Shown: positions 1-5,400 of the stretch, one piece after another | Numbering within the stretch: the stretch's first letter is position 1 | How the letters are laid out: each line of letters opens with the position of its first letter | DNA from: Treponema sp. | GTDB taxonomy: Bacteria > Spirochaetota > Spirochaetia > Treponematales > Treponemataceae | Length of the DNA stretch: 7,079 nt | Reading direction: 5' to 3' | Assembly: GCA_017453705.1 (NCBI GenBank) | Contig: JAFTEK010000286.1 | Location: 1-7,079 of the forward strand | Translations under genes and position numbers: made by a program | The notes under the pieces: generated by a model | Database searches by the model: none | Told to the model about the DNA's origin: nothing | Seen by the model: only the letters and a program-made list of their open reading frames with translations

Positions 1-131
1 GGCCGGAAAGAAGGCCGAAAAGAGGCCAATACGGAAACTGCCGGAAAGCTGCTGGCGATGGGGCTTGCCGTGGAGTCCGTGGCTCAGGCTACCGGGCTGG
101 AGGCGGACTATGTAAAGCAACTTGCGCAAAA
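1..131 (+). repeat. 131-bp direct repeat, copy 1
   Basis: Bases 1-131 match 878-1008 with only two differences that I can find (positions 120 and 129), an offset of 877 bp. The repeat covers the 3' coding ends of two adjacent Rpn-family genes. It may extend left of the window. Confidence 0.93.
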
Positions 132-147
132 CTTGATGGATTTTTAA
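1..147 (+). CDS. Rpn-family PD-(D/E)XK nuclease/transposase, 3' end only
   Basis: Reading frame 1 is open from the window edge to a TAA at 145-147 and gives 48 residues. It begins inside a GRKE repeat (at least two units) and continues ANTETAGKLLAMGLAVESVA. This matches the C-terminal tail of the complete gene at 173-1027 almost residue for residue, until the last few codons (NLMDF here, KSTKTL there). It is therefore the end of a tandem paralogue whose catalytic domain lies outside the window. In this family the tail is a charged repeat followed by a short helical segment of the form LLAMGL..ESVAQATGLE..YV, resembling a small helix-turn-helix or dimerisation end. The family role is DNA cleavage that promotes recombination; nothing catalytic is visible here. 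The identity of this tail is firm. Whether the gene upstream is intact cannot be judged. Confidence 0.85.
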   Translation, partial: GRKEGRKEANTETAGKLLAMGLAVESVAQATGLEADYVKQLAQNLMDF

Positions 148-156
148 TTCCAACTA

Positions 157-165
157 TGCTATACT
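157..165 (+). promoter_or_regulatory. Extended -10 promoter for the Rpn nuclease gene, probably leaderless
   Basis: TGCTATACT (TG at 157-158, hexamer TATACT at 160-165) is a good extended -10 element. The start ATG lies at 173, only 7 nt after the hexamer, where transcription would be expected to begin. No Shine-Dalgarno fits between the two. No convincing -35 is present at 16-18 bp spacing (the candidate is TGGATT at 137-142), which agrees with an extended -10 type. It lies in the 25-bp gap after the upstream paralogue. Confidence 0.55.
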
Positions 166-172
166 GTGGATT

Positions 173-1027
173 ATGGAAGCAACAAGGAGCTATGAGTTCA
201 AGCCTGTTGACCAGTTGGTTTTCTCAGATGATTTCATGTTCGGAGCTGTTATGCACGAGCCCGGAATCTGTAAGGAAGTGCTTGAACTGCTTTTGCAGAT
301 TAAGATTGACCGCATCGAGTATCCAGAGCTGCAGAAGACTATGAACCCATTCTATTCCAAGAAGGGAGTCAGGCTTGATGTATACGTTGCAGATTCAAAC
401 AGGGTATTCGATGTAGAATGCCAGTCTTACAAGGCGGAAAATATCGGGAAACGAACCCGCTACTACCAGTCAATGCTTGATATAGGCAGTCTGGCAAGAG
501 GTGCGAGCTACTCGGAGCTTAAGGAGAGTTATGTAATCTTCATCTGCCTGGACGACCCGTTTGAGGCGGGGCTTCCGACATACACATTTGAGCGCAGATG
601 CCGGGAATCAAACACCGTGGAACTTGGGGACGAGACCCATCACGTCATATTCAATGCAGCCGCCTATGAAAAAGAGTCCAACAAGGACATAAAGGATTTC
701 CTTTCGTTTGTAAAGAATAACAAGGCCGAATCTAACATAACAAGGGAGATAGCGAATATGGTTCAGACTAAGAAATTTGAGCAGTCTTTCATAAACGAGT
801 ACCTGGCATGGAGCCTTCACGACCATGACGTAGAGAGAAGGGGAATAGAAACTGGCCGGAAAGAAGGCCGGAAAGAAGGCCGGAAAGAAGGCCGAAAAGA
901 GGCCAATACGGAAACTGCCGGAAAGCTGCTGGCGATGGGGCTTGCCGTGGAGTCCGTGGCTCAGGCTACCGGGCTGGAGGCGGACTATGTAAAGCAGCTT
1001 GCGCAGAAGTCAACAAAAACTCTTTAA
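173..1027 (+). CDS. Rpn-family recombination-promoting nuclease / PD-(D/E)XK nuclease family transposase
   Basis: This 284-residue protein has the Rpn/PD-(D/E)XK-transposase layout. An N-terminal segment (about 8-60) contains the typical DQLVFSDDFMFGAVM and MNPFYSKKGVRLDVYV stretches. The nuclease core follows, with D69 in RLDVYV and E82-x-Q84 in FDVECQ, so the ExK lysine is replaced by glutamine, as is usual in this family. A conserved RTRYYQSMLD is at about 94-103. The C-terminus has four tandem GRKE units (228-243) and a helical tail ending KSTKTL. Family members cleave DNA and raise RecA-independent recombination in E. coli; calling them transposases is largely historical. The start is the ATG that opens the conserved N-terminus and sits 7 nt behind a TATACT -10, suggesting a leaderless message. 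It is a tandem copy of the gene ending at 147 and is intact in sequence. No flanking inverted repeats suggest an IS element. Confidence 0.85.
   Translation: MEATRSYEFKPVDQLVFSDDFMFGAVMHEPGICKEVLELLLQIKIDRIEYPELQKTMNPFYSKKGVRLDVYVADSNRVFDVECQSYKAENIGKRTRYYQSMLDIGSLARGASYSELKESYVIFICLDDPFEAGLPTYTFERRCRESNTVELGDETHHVIFNAAAYEKESNKDIKDFLSFVKNNKAESNITREIANMVQTKKFEQSFINEYLAWSLHDHDVERRGIETGRKEGRKEGRKEGRKEANTETAGKLLAMGLAVESVAQATGLEADYVKQLAQKSTKTL
854..901 (+). repeat. Four tandem 12-bp units encoding GRKE
   Basis: Units begin at 854, 866, 878 and 890. The first three are identical (GGCCGGAAAGAA) and the fourth varies (GGCCGAAAAGAG). Each adds Gly-Arg-Lys-Glu, so gain or loss of units by slippage would keep the frame. 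The truncated copy at the left edge shows the last two units, and in both genes the degenerate unit comes last. Confidence 0.93.
878..1008 (+). repeat. 131-bp direct repeat, copy 2
   Basis: This is the partner of 1-131, with two mismatches (997 and 1006 here). Identity runs from inside the GRKE repeat to a few codons before the stop, after which the two genes diverge abruptly. Recombination between the copies would remove exactly 877 bp, one gene unit. Confidence 0.93.
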
Positions 1028-1058
1028 AAGCCGCCCTTGACAGAATCTTAACATAGCA

Positions 1059-1082
1059 GACTAGTTTACCAAAAAACTAGTC
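1059..1082. terminator. Hairpin between convergent genes, possible bidirectional terminator
   Basis: GACTAGTTT (1059-1067) and AAACTAGTC (1074-1082) form a perfect 9-bp stem with a 6-nt loop. It sits between the Rpn gene (plus strand, ends 1027) and the xre gene (minus strand). The xre stop codon (1077-1079) lies inside the stem. There is no run of T after the stem on either strand, so it is not a classical intrinsic terminator. Its position between convergent genes is the main argument for that role. Confidence 0.4.
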
Positions 1083-1457
1083 CGAAAAGTCTTGAGCCAT
1101 GCTGTCTATCAGGGATATGAGCTTTTCGCGGGTGGCGGACGGAAGGGAATCCATGTGCCTTATTGTCGTACCATAGCGGGAAAACATATCAGTCAGAGCC
1201 TGGATATGCCCATCTCCAGACTCTCCGCTGTCGGCCGTGTTTGAAGTTTCCTGACCGCCCTCGGTTCCAGTCAACAGGTATTCCAGCGAAGTGTTCAGGG
1301 CTTTGGCAATGCGGAGCGCGGTGTCCGCAGCAGGAATGCTGTTCCGCTCCAGACCTATGCCTATGCTCGCGTAATTGATTCCCGCCTTAGACGCAAGCTC
1401 CTTGCGGCTCATATCCTGGTATTCCCTTTCTATTTCAACATTCTGCCAGAAACCCAT
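1077..1457 (-). CDS. XRE-family helix-turn-helix transcriptional regulator
   Basis: The 126-residue product starts MGFWQNVEIEREY. A Cro/CI-type helix-turn-helix spans about residues 5-64: MSRKELASKAGI (helices 1-2), NYASIGIGLERNS (recognition region), then IPAADTALRIAKALNTSLEYLLTG, the standard end of the domain. After it come a Ser/Gly/Thr-rich linker (65-83) and a C-terminal helical segment (84-126), perhaps for oligomerisation. An upstream TTG (to 1502) would add 15 residues not typical of the family, so ATG 1457 is preferred. No Shine-Dalgarno precedes it. TATCTT on the minus strand (1469-1464) ends 6 nt before the ATG, so a leaderless transcript is possible. It is divergent from the glycan operon, whose promoter region holds palindromes that may be its operators. 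DNA binding is secure from the domain; the target is inference. Confidence 0.85.
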   Translation of the reverse strand: MGFWQNVEIEREYQDMSRKELASKAGINYASIGIGLERNSIPAADTALRIAKALNTSLEYLLTGTEGGQETSNTADSGESGDGHIQALTDMFSRYGTTIRHMDSLPSATREKLISLIDSMAQDFSD

Positions 1458-1463
1458 GCCGAA

Positions 1464-1469
1464 AAGATA
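1464..1469 (-). promoter_or_regulatory. Candidate -10 for xre, leaderless spacing
   Basis: Read on the minus strand, TATCTT ends 6 nt before the xre ATG. The -35 region at 17-bp spacing is poor (TCAAGA). An alternative minus-strand -10, TATACT, lies at 1527-1522 and would give a leader of roughly 60 nt without a recognisable ribosome binding site. I cannot choose between them from sequence. Confidence 0.3.
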
Positions 1470-1529
1470 CAACAAATGTTGCACCCTCTTGAAATAAAGC
1501 AAATATTGTTACATAATCACCAGTATACA

Positions 1530-1565
1530 ACAATTGTAAAGTTAGCAAGAAACCGTGACAATTGT
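1530..1565. promoter_or_regulatory. Paired ACAATTGT palindromes, candidate operator in the divergent region
   Basis: The perfect 8-bp palindrome ACAATTGT occurs at 1530-1537 and 1558-1565, with starts 28 bp apart. A near match, ACAAATGT, is at 1472-1479 close to the xre start. The two perfect copies overlap the proposed -35 and -10 of the rightward operon promoter. Spacing near an integral number of helical turns and the adjacent XRE gene suggest operator sites. The function is inferred. Confidence 0.4.
1534..1562 (+). promoter_or_regulatory. Candidate promoter of the glycan operon
   Basis: TTGTAA (1534-1539) and GACAAT (1557-1562) are separated by 17 bp. Transcription would begin near 1569, just before the AGGGGG ribosome binding site (1572-1577) of the first operon gene. 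The match is moderate. It is the best rightward candidate in the 127-bp divergent gap. Confidence 0.35.
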
Positions 1566-1584
1566 TTAGGCAGGGGGAAAAGCC

Positions 1585-1977
1585 GTGAGAGCCATCGCTA
1601 CAGAGCGAATCATGCAAGAAATCCGCGAGGAAATCCAAGCCAAGGGCTATGAGAAATCCACTCTGCCGTTCAATGGCATCCCAATTGTACCAAGAGAAGA
1701 ATTTACCACCAACTCACAGCGGCTAGCCCAGTTAAATGATTCTATCAACTTCATAAACACAAACTGGAACATCTCCCCCTTCTGTCCTTTGACTGGTAGA
1801 GGCCTCAAGCTGTTCATAAAGAAGGCTGTCCGCAAACTTGTCCGCCCTTCATTCGTACAGAACATGGAAAATCAACGCAAATTCAATCAAAATGTCGTGC
1901 AATCATTCAATGCCATAAACATTTACATCAAAAGGCTAGAATCCAGAATCAATGAATTGGAGAGTCAGGAAAAATAA
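1585..1977 (+). CDS. Small non-catalytic glycan-cluster protein (stand-alone N-terminal module with coiled coil)
   Basis: This is a 130-residue protein with no catalytic motif. Residues 1-20 (MRAIATERIMQEIREEIQAK) and 56-90 (NFINTNWNISPFCPL, then the basic helix LKLFIKKAVRKLVRP) resemble a segment I recognise at the N-terminus of larger glycosyltransferases and methyltransferases of bacterial surface-glycan clusters. There it is followed by a long helix like 93-127 here (ENQRKFNQNV to LESRINELE), which is coiled-coil-like. The basic amphipathic stretch could bind membrane or a partner protein. The start is GTG 1585 because AGGGGG (1572-1577) lies 7 nt upstream; ATG 1612 has no such site. Its TAA is 1 nt before the glycosyltransferase ATG, implying translational coupling. 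It may act as a docking subunit for the downstream enzymes. The resemblance is from memory and the role is inference. Confidence 0.6.
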   Translation: MRAIATERIMQEIREEIQAKGYEKSTLPFNGIPIVPREEFTTNSQRLAQLNDSINFINTNWNISPFCPLTGRGLKLFIKKAVRKLVRPSFVQNMENQRKFNQNVVQSFNAINIYIKRLESRINELESQEK

Positions 1978-1978
1978 A

Positions 1979-3055
1979 ATGAAGATAGTTCAGGTGCTTT
2001 CTTGCCTTCTATACGGAGATGCAATCGGCAATGACACCTTGGCAATAAAGGGCATCATTCAAGAACGTGGATACGAAACCCAGATATATGCAGATGGCAT
2101 TGCAGCTAACATTGCCCATAAAAGTGCGGCACAGGAAATGTCGCATATATGCAGATTTGACAAGAATGACATCATCCTCCTGCATGTTGCCATAGCTTCC
2201 AGGCTGAACGAATGGATAAAAAGCCAGCCCTGCCGCAAGGTTATGGTCTGGCACAACATAACTCCCCCCCAGTTCTTTGAGCCTTACAACACGGAGTCCA
2301 TGAGCAGCTGCGCAAAGGGCTGGGAGCAAGTCAGGCAGCTCAAGGATACATTCGACATGGTTCTAGCAGCCTCTGAGTTCAACAAGAAAGACTTGATAGA
2401 CATAGGCTACAACTGTCCAATCCATGTGCTGCCAATCCTCATACCTTTCAACGAGTACAACAAAACGCCATCAGAAAGGCTTTTGCGGAAATATGGGAAC
2501 GACGGCTTCACCAACATCATCTTCGTTGGAAGGATTGCACCGAACAAAAAACAGCAGGACGTAATCCGTGCATTCGCCGACTACCAGATGCACTTCAATC
2601 CAAAGTCACGCCTCTTTCTGGTGGGGAACGCAGCAGGATGCGAGAACTACGAAAGGCAGCTCAAGGATTATGTCGCAGCATTGGGAGTAAGGAACGTGCA
2701 TTTTACCGGACACATCAAGTTCGATGAAATCCTCGCCTACTACAAGCTGGCTGACCTATTTCTGTGCCAGAGCGAGCACGAGGGGTTCTGCGTGCCACTG
2801 CTGGAAGCAATGTACTTTGACGTTCCTGTCGTGGCACACGAGTCCAGTGCTATAGGCGAAACCATCGGGGGCGGAGGATTCTTGCTCAAGGGAAAGGACT
2901 CCGTGGAGACCGCCGCTGTCATGAACCGGATTCTGACCGACGGACAGCTCAGGCAGACAGTCCTTGCAAACCAGCGGGAACGCCTTGCAGATTTCCAATA
3001 CGACAAGGTGAAAGCCTTGTTCTGGAAGTACATGGACGAGCTCATAGAACAGTGA
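1979..3055 (+). CDS. GT4-type (GT-B fold) glycosyltransferase
   Basis: The 358-residue protein has the GT-B architecture. An N-terminal acceptor domain starts MKIVQVLSCLLYGDAIGND and contains HNITPPQFF (about 92-100), a motif familiar in O-antigen and capsule transferases. The C-terminal donor domain has FVGRIAPNKKQ (GR at 184-185, with the lysines that contact the donor diphosphate) and the retaining-transferase signature E268-GFCVPLL-E276 (E-x7-E), then DVPVVAHESSAIGE. It should move a sugar from a nucleotide-sugar donor to a growing glycan at the cytoplasmic membrane; donor and acceptor cannot be told. ATG 1979 is chosen because AGGA (1967-1970) is 8 nt upstream and MKIVQVLS begins the first Rossmann strand. 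A frame-compatible start at 1952 would overlap the previous gene. It is second in the operon, 39 bp before the FkbM gene. Confidence 0.85.
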   Translation: MKIVQVLSCLLYGDAIGNDTLAIKGIIQERGYETQIYADGIAANIAHKSAAQEMSHICRFDKNDIILLHVAIASRLNEWIKSQPCRKVMVWHNITPPQFFEPYNTESMSSCAKGWEQVRQLKDTFDMVLAASEFNKKDLIDIGYNCPIHVLPILIPFNEYNKTPSERLLRKYGNDGFTNIIFVGRIAPNKKQQDVIRAFADYQMHFNPKSRLFLVGNAAGCENYERQLKDYVAALGVRNVHFTGHIKFDEILAYYKLADLFLCQSEHEGFCVPLLEAMYFDVPVVAHESSAIGETIGGGGFLLKGKDSVETAAVMNRILTDGQLRQTVLANQRERLADFQYDKVKALFWKYMDELIEQ

Positions 3056-3094
3056 AAGAAAACCTAAACAGTCTTAATTTGTGAAGGGAAAAAA

Positions 3095-4063
3095 ATGATA
3101 AAGAAGATAAAGAAATACCTCGGAAAAATAAACTTCATCTATGATGCGGCCCGTGAAACGTACGGCAAGCTGAAACAGATAGAAGAAAACTTCACGGAAA
3201 TCAAGGAAAACATTCCCACTGTCAAAAATTATACAAGCCCCCCCGCAATATCAGAACAGCCACCAATTTCAAGTATAAAAGTTCTGGATGAAATACTCTA
3301 CTTGGGAAGCACCGATGACAAAGTTGTATTCGGGGCGATGCAAGACACTTCTATCAACTTTGCCTCTGGCTTAATCGACCTTTTCTTTGATTTGTCAGAG
3401 ATACACTATGGAAAACACAAGTCAGAAACAAACGGATACTTCCTTGATATAGGGGCTAACATCGGTACAACGGCTATTTACGCAAAAAAGAAGATAAACA
3501 AAGCCCTAAAAGCTATCTGTTTCGAGCCTGGAGAACTAAACTATAAACTCCTCCGGTGCAACTGCATCTTGAATAATTTCGATGACATCAGATGCGAGAA
3601 TATTGCATTGTCAAACATTGCAGAAAGAAAAATCTTCACCTACAATAGGCAAAATTCTGGGGGTAGCAAAGTAAGAAGCTCGGAACCGGATGTTAGACTC
3701 AAAGAAAATGAATCTTGGGTTTCCAGCAAACCGTTAGATTCTTATTTGAGAGACGCATGTATCAAAGCCAATGAAATAGACTATATCTGGCTTGATGTCG
3801 AAGGTCACGAAGTTGAAGTATTGGAAGGAGCAACTGAGACATTGCTATCTGGTAAAATACCACTTATCTCTGAGTTTAATGCCCTTGTATATATAAACAA
3901 CAATACACTTAATCGCTATTCGGGTATCGTAAAGAAAATATACAAATCCTTCATCGACTGTAGGAACGAAGATACCATCTACCCGATTGATAAATTGGAG
4001 GATTTCGCACTAAAACTAGTTAAGATAGAGAATTTAGAGGCAACGGACTTGTTTTTCTTCTAA
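3095..4063 (+). CDS. FkbM-family SAM-dependent methyltransferase
   Basis: The protein has 322 residues. After a basic, coiled-coil-like N-terminus (1-40, MIKKIKKYLGKINFI..) and a Pro-rich linker (about 41-62) comes the FkbM fold. SAM-binding motif I is YFLDIGANIGTTAIYA (115-130, D118, G120, G124), the acidic residue ending strand 2 is in CFEP (E144), and the family hallmark IDYIWLDVEGHEVEVLEGA lies at 228-246 (D234, E236, H238). FkbM enzymes O-methylate sugars or polyketides, and in surface-glycan clusters they typically cap or decorate the chain. AAGGG at 3084-3088 places ATG 3095 with normal spacing. The first 40 residues are closely related to the start of the next gene, whose catalytic domain is different, so this is a shared module rather than part of the FkbM fold. 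The substrate is unknown. Confidence 0.85.
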   Translation: MIKKIKKYLGKINFIYDAARETYGKLKQIEENFTEIKENIPTVKNYTSPPAISEQPPISSIKVLDEILYLGSTDDKVVFGAMQDTSINFASGLIDLFFDLSEIHYGKHKSETNGYFLDIGANIGTTAIYAKKKINKALKAICFEPGELNYKLLRCNCILNNFDDIRCENIALSNIAERKIFTYNRQNSGGSKVRSSEPDVRLKENESWVSSKPLDSYLRDACIKANEIDYIWLDVEGHEVEVLEGATETLLSGKIPLISEFNALVYINNNTLNRYSGIVKKIYKSFIDCRNEDTIYPIDKLEDFALKLVKIENLEATDLFFF

Positions 4064-4120
4064 TAATCCTAAAGCGAGTTTTAGTAAGTAACAGCCATAA
4101 TAAAGAGAAAGGAAGAATGT

Positions 4121-5188
4121 ATGATAAAGAAATACCTTGATAAAATAAACTTCATTGAGGATGCGACCCGTGAGTCTTGCGAAAGACTGAGACAAATAGA
4201 AAAGAAGTCCAAGGAGCTTAAGGAAAGCATTGCAAATCCTAAAATCATGAATAACAATGACTTGTTTGCAATATATGCTGACAACAATTTAAAAGAACAA
4301 TGTATGGAAGAGCTTTCCTGCCAATACTCGGCAATTCCAAAAACAGAATGGAAGGACATCAACAATCGGATAGACCTTCCCCGCCCCTATTCATGCACAT
4401 CAATGATTTGCAATCAGGAATTCTTGGATTCTCCCATATCACAATATTGGAACAAAAAAATGAAAGAAGGCCTCCCTGCATATCACCGCAAGCGATGGGA
4501 GTTGGTGTATATATGCCAGAGCCTTTGGGAGCGCGGCTATCTGGAAGATGGCAAAAAGGGCATAGTGTTCGGCGTAGGCGAAGAGCACCTGCCGGATTTA
4601 TTCGCTTCGTTCGGATGCCATATTCTGGCGACAGATTTAAACCTCAATGAGTCCGCGGCCAAAGGCTGGATTGACACAAATCAAAATGCGGCAGGAGACC
4701 TTGAAAAACTTCGCCACAAAAAGATATGTGACCGACAGACTTTTTACTCGCGAGTGACCTATCGAGATGTGAATATGAACGATATTCCAAATGATATAAC
4801 TGGATATGACTTCTGCTGTTCAACGTGCGCCCTTGAGCATTTGGGAAGTCTCAGGCATGGAATGGACTTCATAAAAAACAGTCTTAACACCCTTAAACCG
4901 GGTGGAACAGCCGTCCATACGACGGAATATAACTTGTATTCAAATGAAGACACATTGGAGACGGAAGGACTGTCACTGTACAGAAGAAAGGATATTGAAC
5001 AATTGATAAAAGAGCTTTCCGATGAAGGACACTACGTATACCCAATGGACTGGCACCTTGGTACAGGCATAGTGGATCACTTCATTGACCTGCCACCATA
5101 CGACAGAAAAACAATGCACCTTAGGCTTGCGATTGACCGCTTTCCCTGCACGAGCATAGGTCTCATCATACGAAAGCGACAAAGCTAG
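4121..5188 (+). CDS. Class I SAM-dependent methyltransferase with N-terminal docking-like module
   Basis: The protein has 355 residues. Residues 1-37 (MIKKYLDKINFIEDATRE and onward) repeat the N-terminal module of the preceding gene. The catalytic domain shows motif I as GIVFGVGEEHLPDLFASFG (147-165), the strand-2 acidic residue in ATDLN (D172), a motif IV-like YDFCCSTCALEHLG (229-242) and LKPGGTAVHTTEYN (258-271), all in the order of a Methyltransf_11/12-type Rossmann fold. Residues 90-145 (YSCTSMICNQEF, YHRKRWELVY) form a helical region before it that may bind substrate. The AAAGGA-type site ending about 7 nt upstream supports ATG 4121. This is the last gene of the operon. A sugar or lipid-linked glycan is a plausible substrate from context; the sequence does not show which. 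Confidence 0.78.
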   Translation: MIKKYLDKINFIEDATRESCERLRQIEKKSKELKESIANPKIMNNNDLFAIYADNNLKEQCMEELSCQYSAIPKTEWKDINNRIDLPRPYSCTSMICNQEFLDSPISQYWNKKMKEGLPAYHRKRWELVYICQSLWERGYLEDGKKGIVFGVGEEHLPDLFASFGCHILATDLNLNESAAKGWIDTNQNAAGDLEKLRHKKICDRQTFYSRVTYRDVNMNDIPNDITGYDFCCSTCALEHLGSLRHGMDFIKNSLNTLKPGGTAVHTTEYNLYSNEDTLETEGLSLYRRKDIEQLIKELSDEGHYVYPMDWHLGTGIVDHFIDLPPYDRKTMHLRLAIDRFPCTSIGLIIRKRQS

Positions 5189-5200
5189 AAGCACTTTTGA

Positions 5201-5272
5201 GTGAAGATTGTCTGCAGGACAAAGACAGCCGGCTTTATCCTTAAAGGCTATGAGGTGCAGAGGCTCGAATAG
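5201..5272 (+). other. Gap 5189-5292: 23-codon open frame, possible gene remnant
   Basis: The gap after the methyltransferase holds no recognisable gene. A short frame from GTG 5201 to TAG 5272 reads MKIVCRTKTAGFILKGYEVQ and then RLE. The end has protein-like composition and might be the tail of a lost gene. There is no clear ribosome binding site, and I do not recognise the sequence. It is recorded so the gap is not taken as empty; it is probably not expressed. Confidence 0.15.
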
Positions 5273-5281
5273 CTTTTGCAC
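5255..5281 (+). terminator. Hairpin downstream of the glycan operon, possible terminator
   Basis: GTGCAGAGGCT (5255-5265) pairs with AGCTTTTGCAC (5271-5281) over 11 positions, two of them G-U on the plus-strand RNA, around a 5-nt loop CGAAT. It lies 66 nt after the last operon stop codon. No U-tract follows, so termination or 3'-end protection is only suggested by position. The two G-U pairs would be A-C mismatches in RNA from the other strand, which favours plus-strand function. Confidence 0.4.
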
Positions 5282-5292
5282 ACAGACATGCT

Positions 5293-5338
5293 ATAATTCC
5301 CCAAAACACCCCTTTTTACCCCTATTTTGGGGAATTAT
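5293..5338. repeat. Perfect 14-bp inverted repeat, ATAATTCCCCAAAA arms
   Basis: The arms 5293-5306 and 5325-5338 are exact reverse complements with an 18-bp pyrimidine-rich spacer holding two CCCC runs. It is the first of two related palindromes upstream of the ATPase pseudogene. It could be an operator, a terminator without U-tract, or a mobile-element end. Confidence 0.9.
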
Positions 5339-5347
5339 CGCCAAGTA

Positions 5348-5376
5348 TTGACGTATATTTCCCCAAAATATAGAAT
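5348..5376 (+). promoter_or_regulatory. Strong sigma-70-type promoter of the ATPase pseudogene
   Basis: TTGACG (5348-5353) and TAGAAT (5371-5376) are each five of six to consensus and lie 17 bp apart. The predicted start near 5383 gives a short leader with GGGGG (5390-5394) before ATG 5399. The promoter is embedded in the second palindrome, so binding there would block it. It appears intact although its gene is broken. Confidence 0.65.
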
Positions 5377-5400
5377 ATAAGTGACTTTTGGGGGAAATAT
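5355..5400. repeat. Second inverted repeat, ATATTTCCCCAAAA arms, spanning the promoter -10 and RBS
   Basis: ATATTTCCCCAAAA (5355-5368) pairs with TTTTGGGGGAAATAT (5386-5400) with one extra G. The spacer is 17 nt. The left arm lies between -35 and -10, and the right arm contains the ribosome binding site and runs into the start codon. With the pair at 5293-5338 this makes four half-sites of one motif. The left arm lies upstream of the predicted transcript start, so an RNA hairpin is unlikely and DNA-level recognition is favoured. Confidence 0.85.

Noticed and set aside
854..901. Short repeats as a CRISPR array
   Set aside because: The units are contiguous 12-mers with no spacers and encode an in-frame protein repeat.
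173..1027. Rpn gene as an insertion sequence
   Set aside because: Despite the 'transposase' label of the family, I find no terminal inverted repeats or target duplications; the flanking similarity is the paralogue's coding tail.
1037..1042. Perfect TTGACA after the Rpn gene
   Set aside because: No acceptable -10 lies 16-18 bp downstream (ACTAGT at 17 bp), and it would point into the 3' end of the convergent xre gene.
1458..1502. Longer xre form starting at TTG 1502
   Set aside because: It adds 15 residues unlike the usual start of these regulators; MGFWQNVEIE at 1457 is the canonical beginning, and TTG lacks a ribosome binding site.
1952..1978. Glycosyltransferase start at 1952
   Set aside because: It would overlap the upstream gene by 26 nt and add nine residues before the first strand; ATG 1979 has AGGA at proper distance.
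4300..4650. Second plus-strand frame inside the last methyltransferase
   Set aside because: It overlaps the real gene in another frame, lacks a ribosome binding site and has arginine/glycine-rich composition typical of shadow frames.
5239..5281. tRNA-like T-arm (GGCTCGAATAGC)
   Set aside because: The CGAAT loop resembles a T-loop, but no acceptor, D-arm or anticodon arm can be folded around it.
5381..5398. GTG 5381 as start of the ATPase remnant
   Set aside because: The family begins at MIGRREEI (ATG 5399), which has GGGGG directly upstream; the GTG lies essentially at the predicted transcription start.
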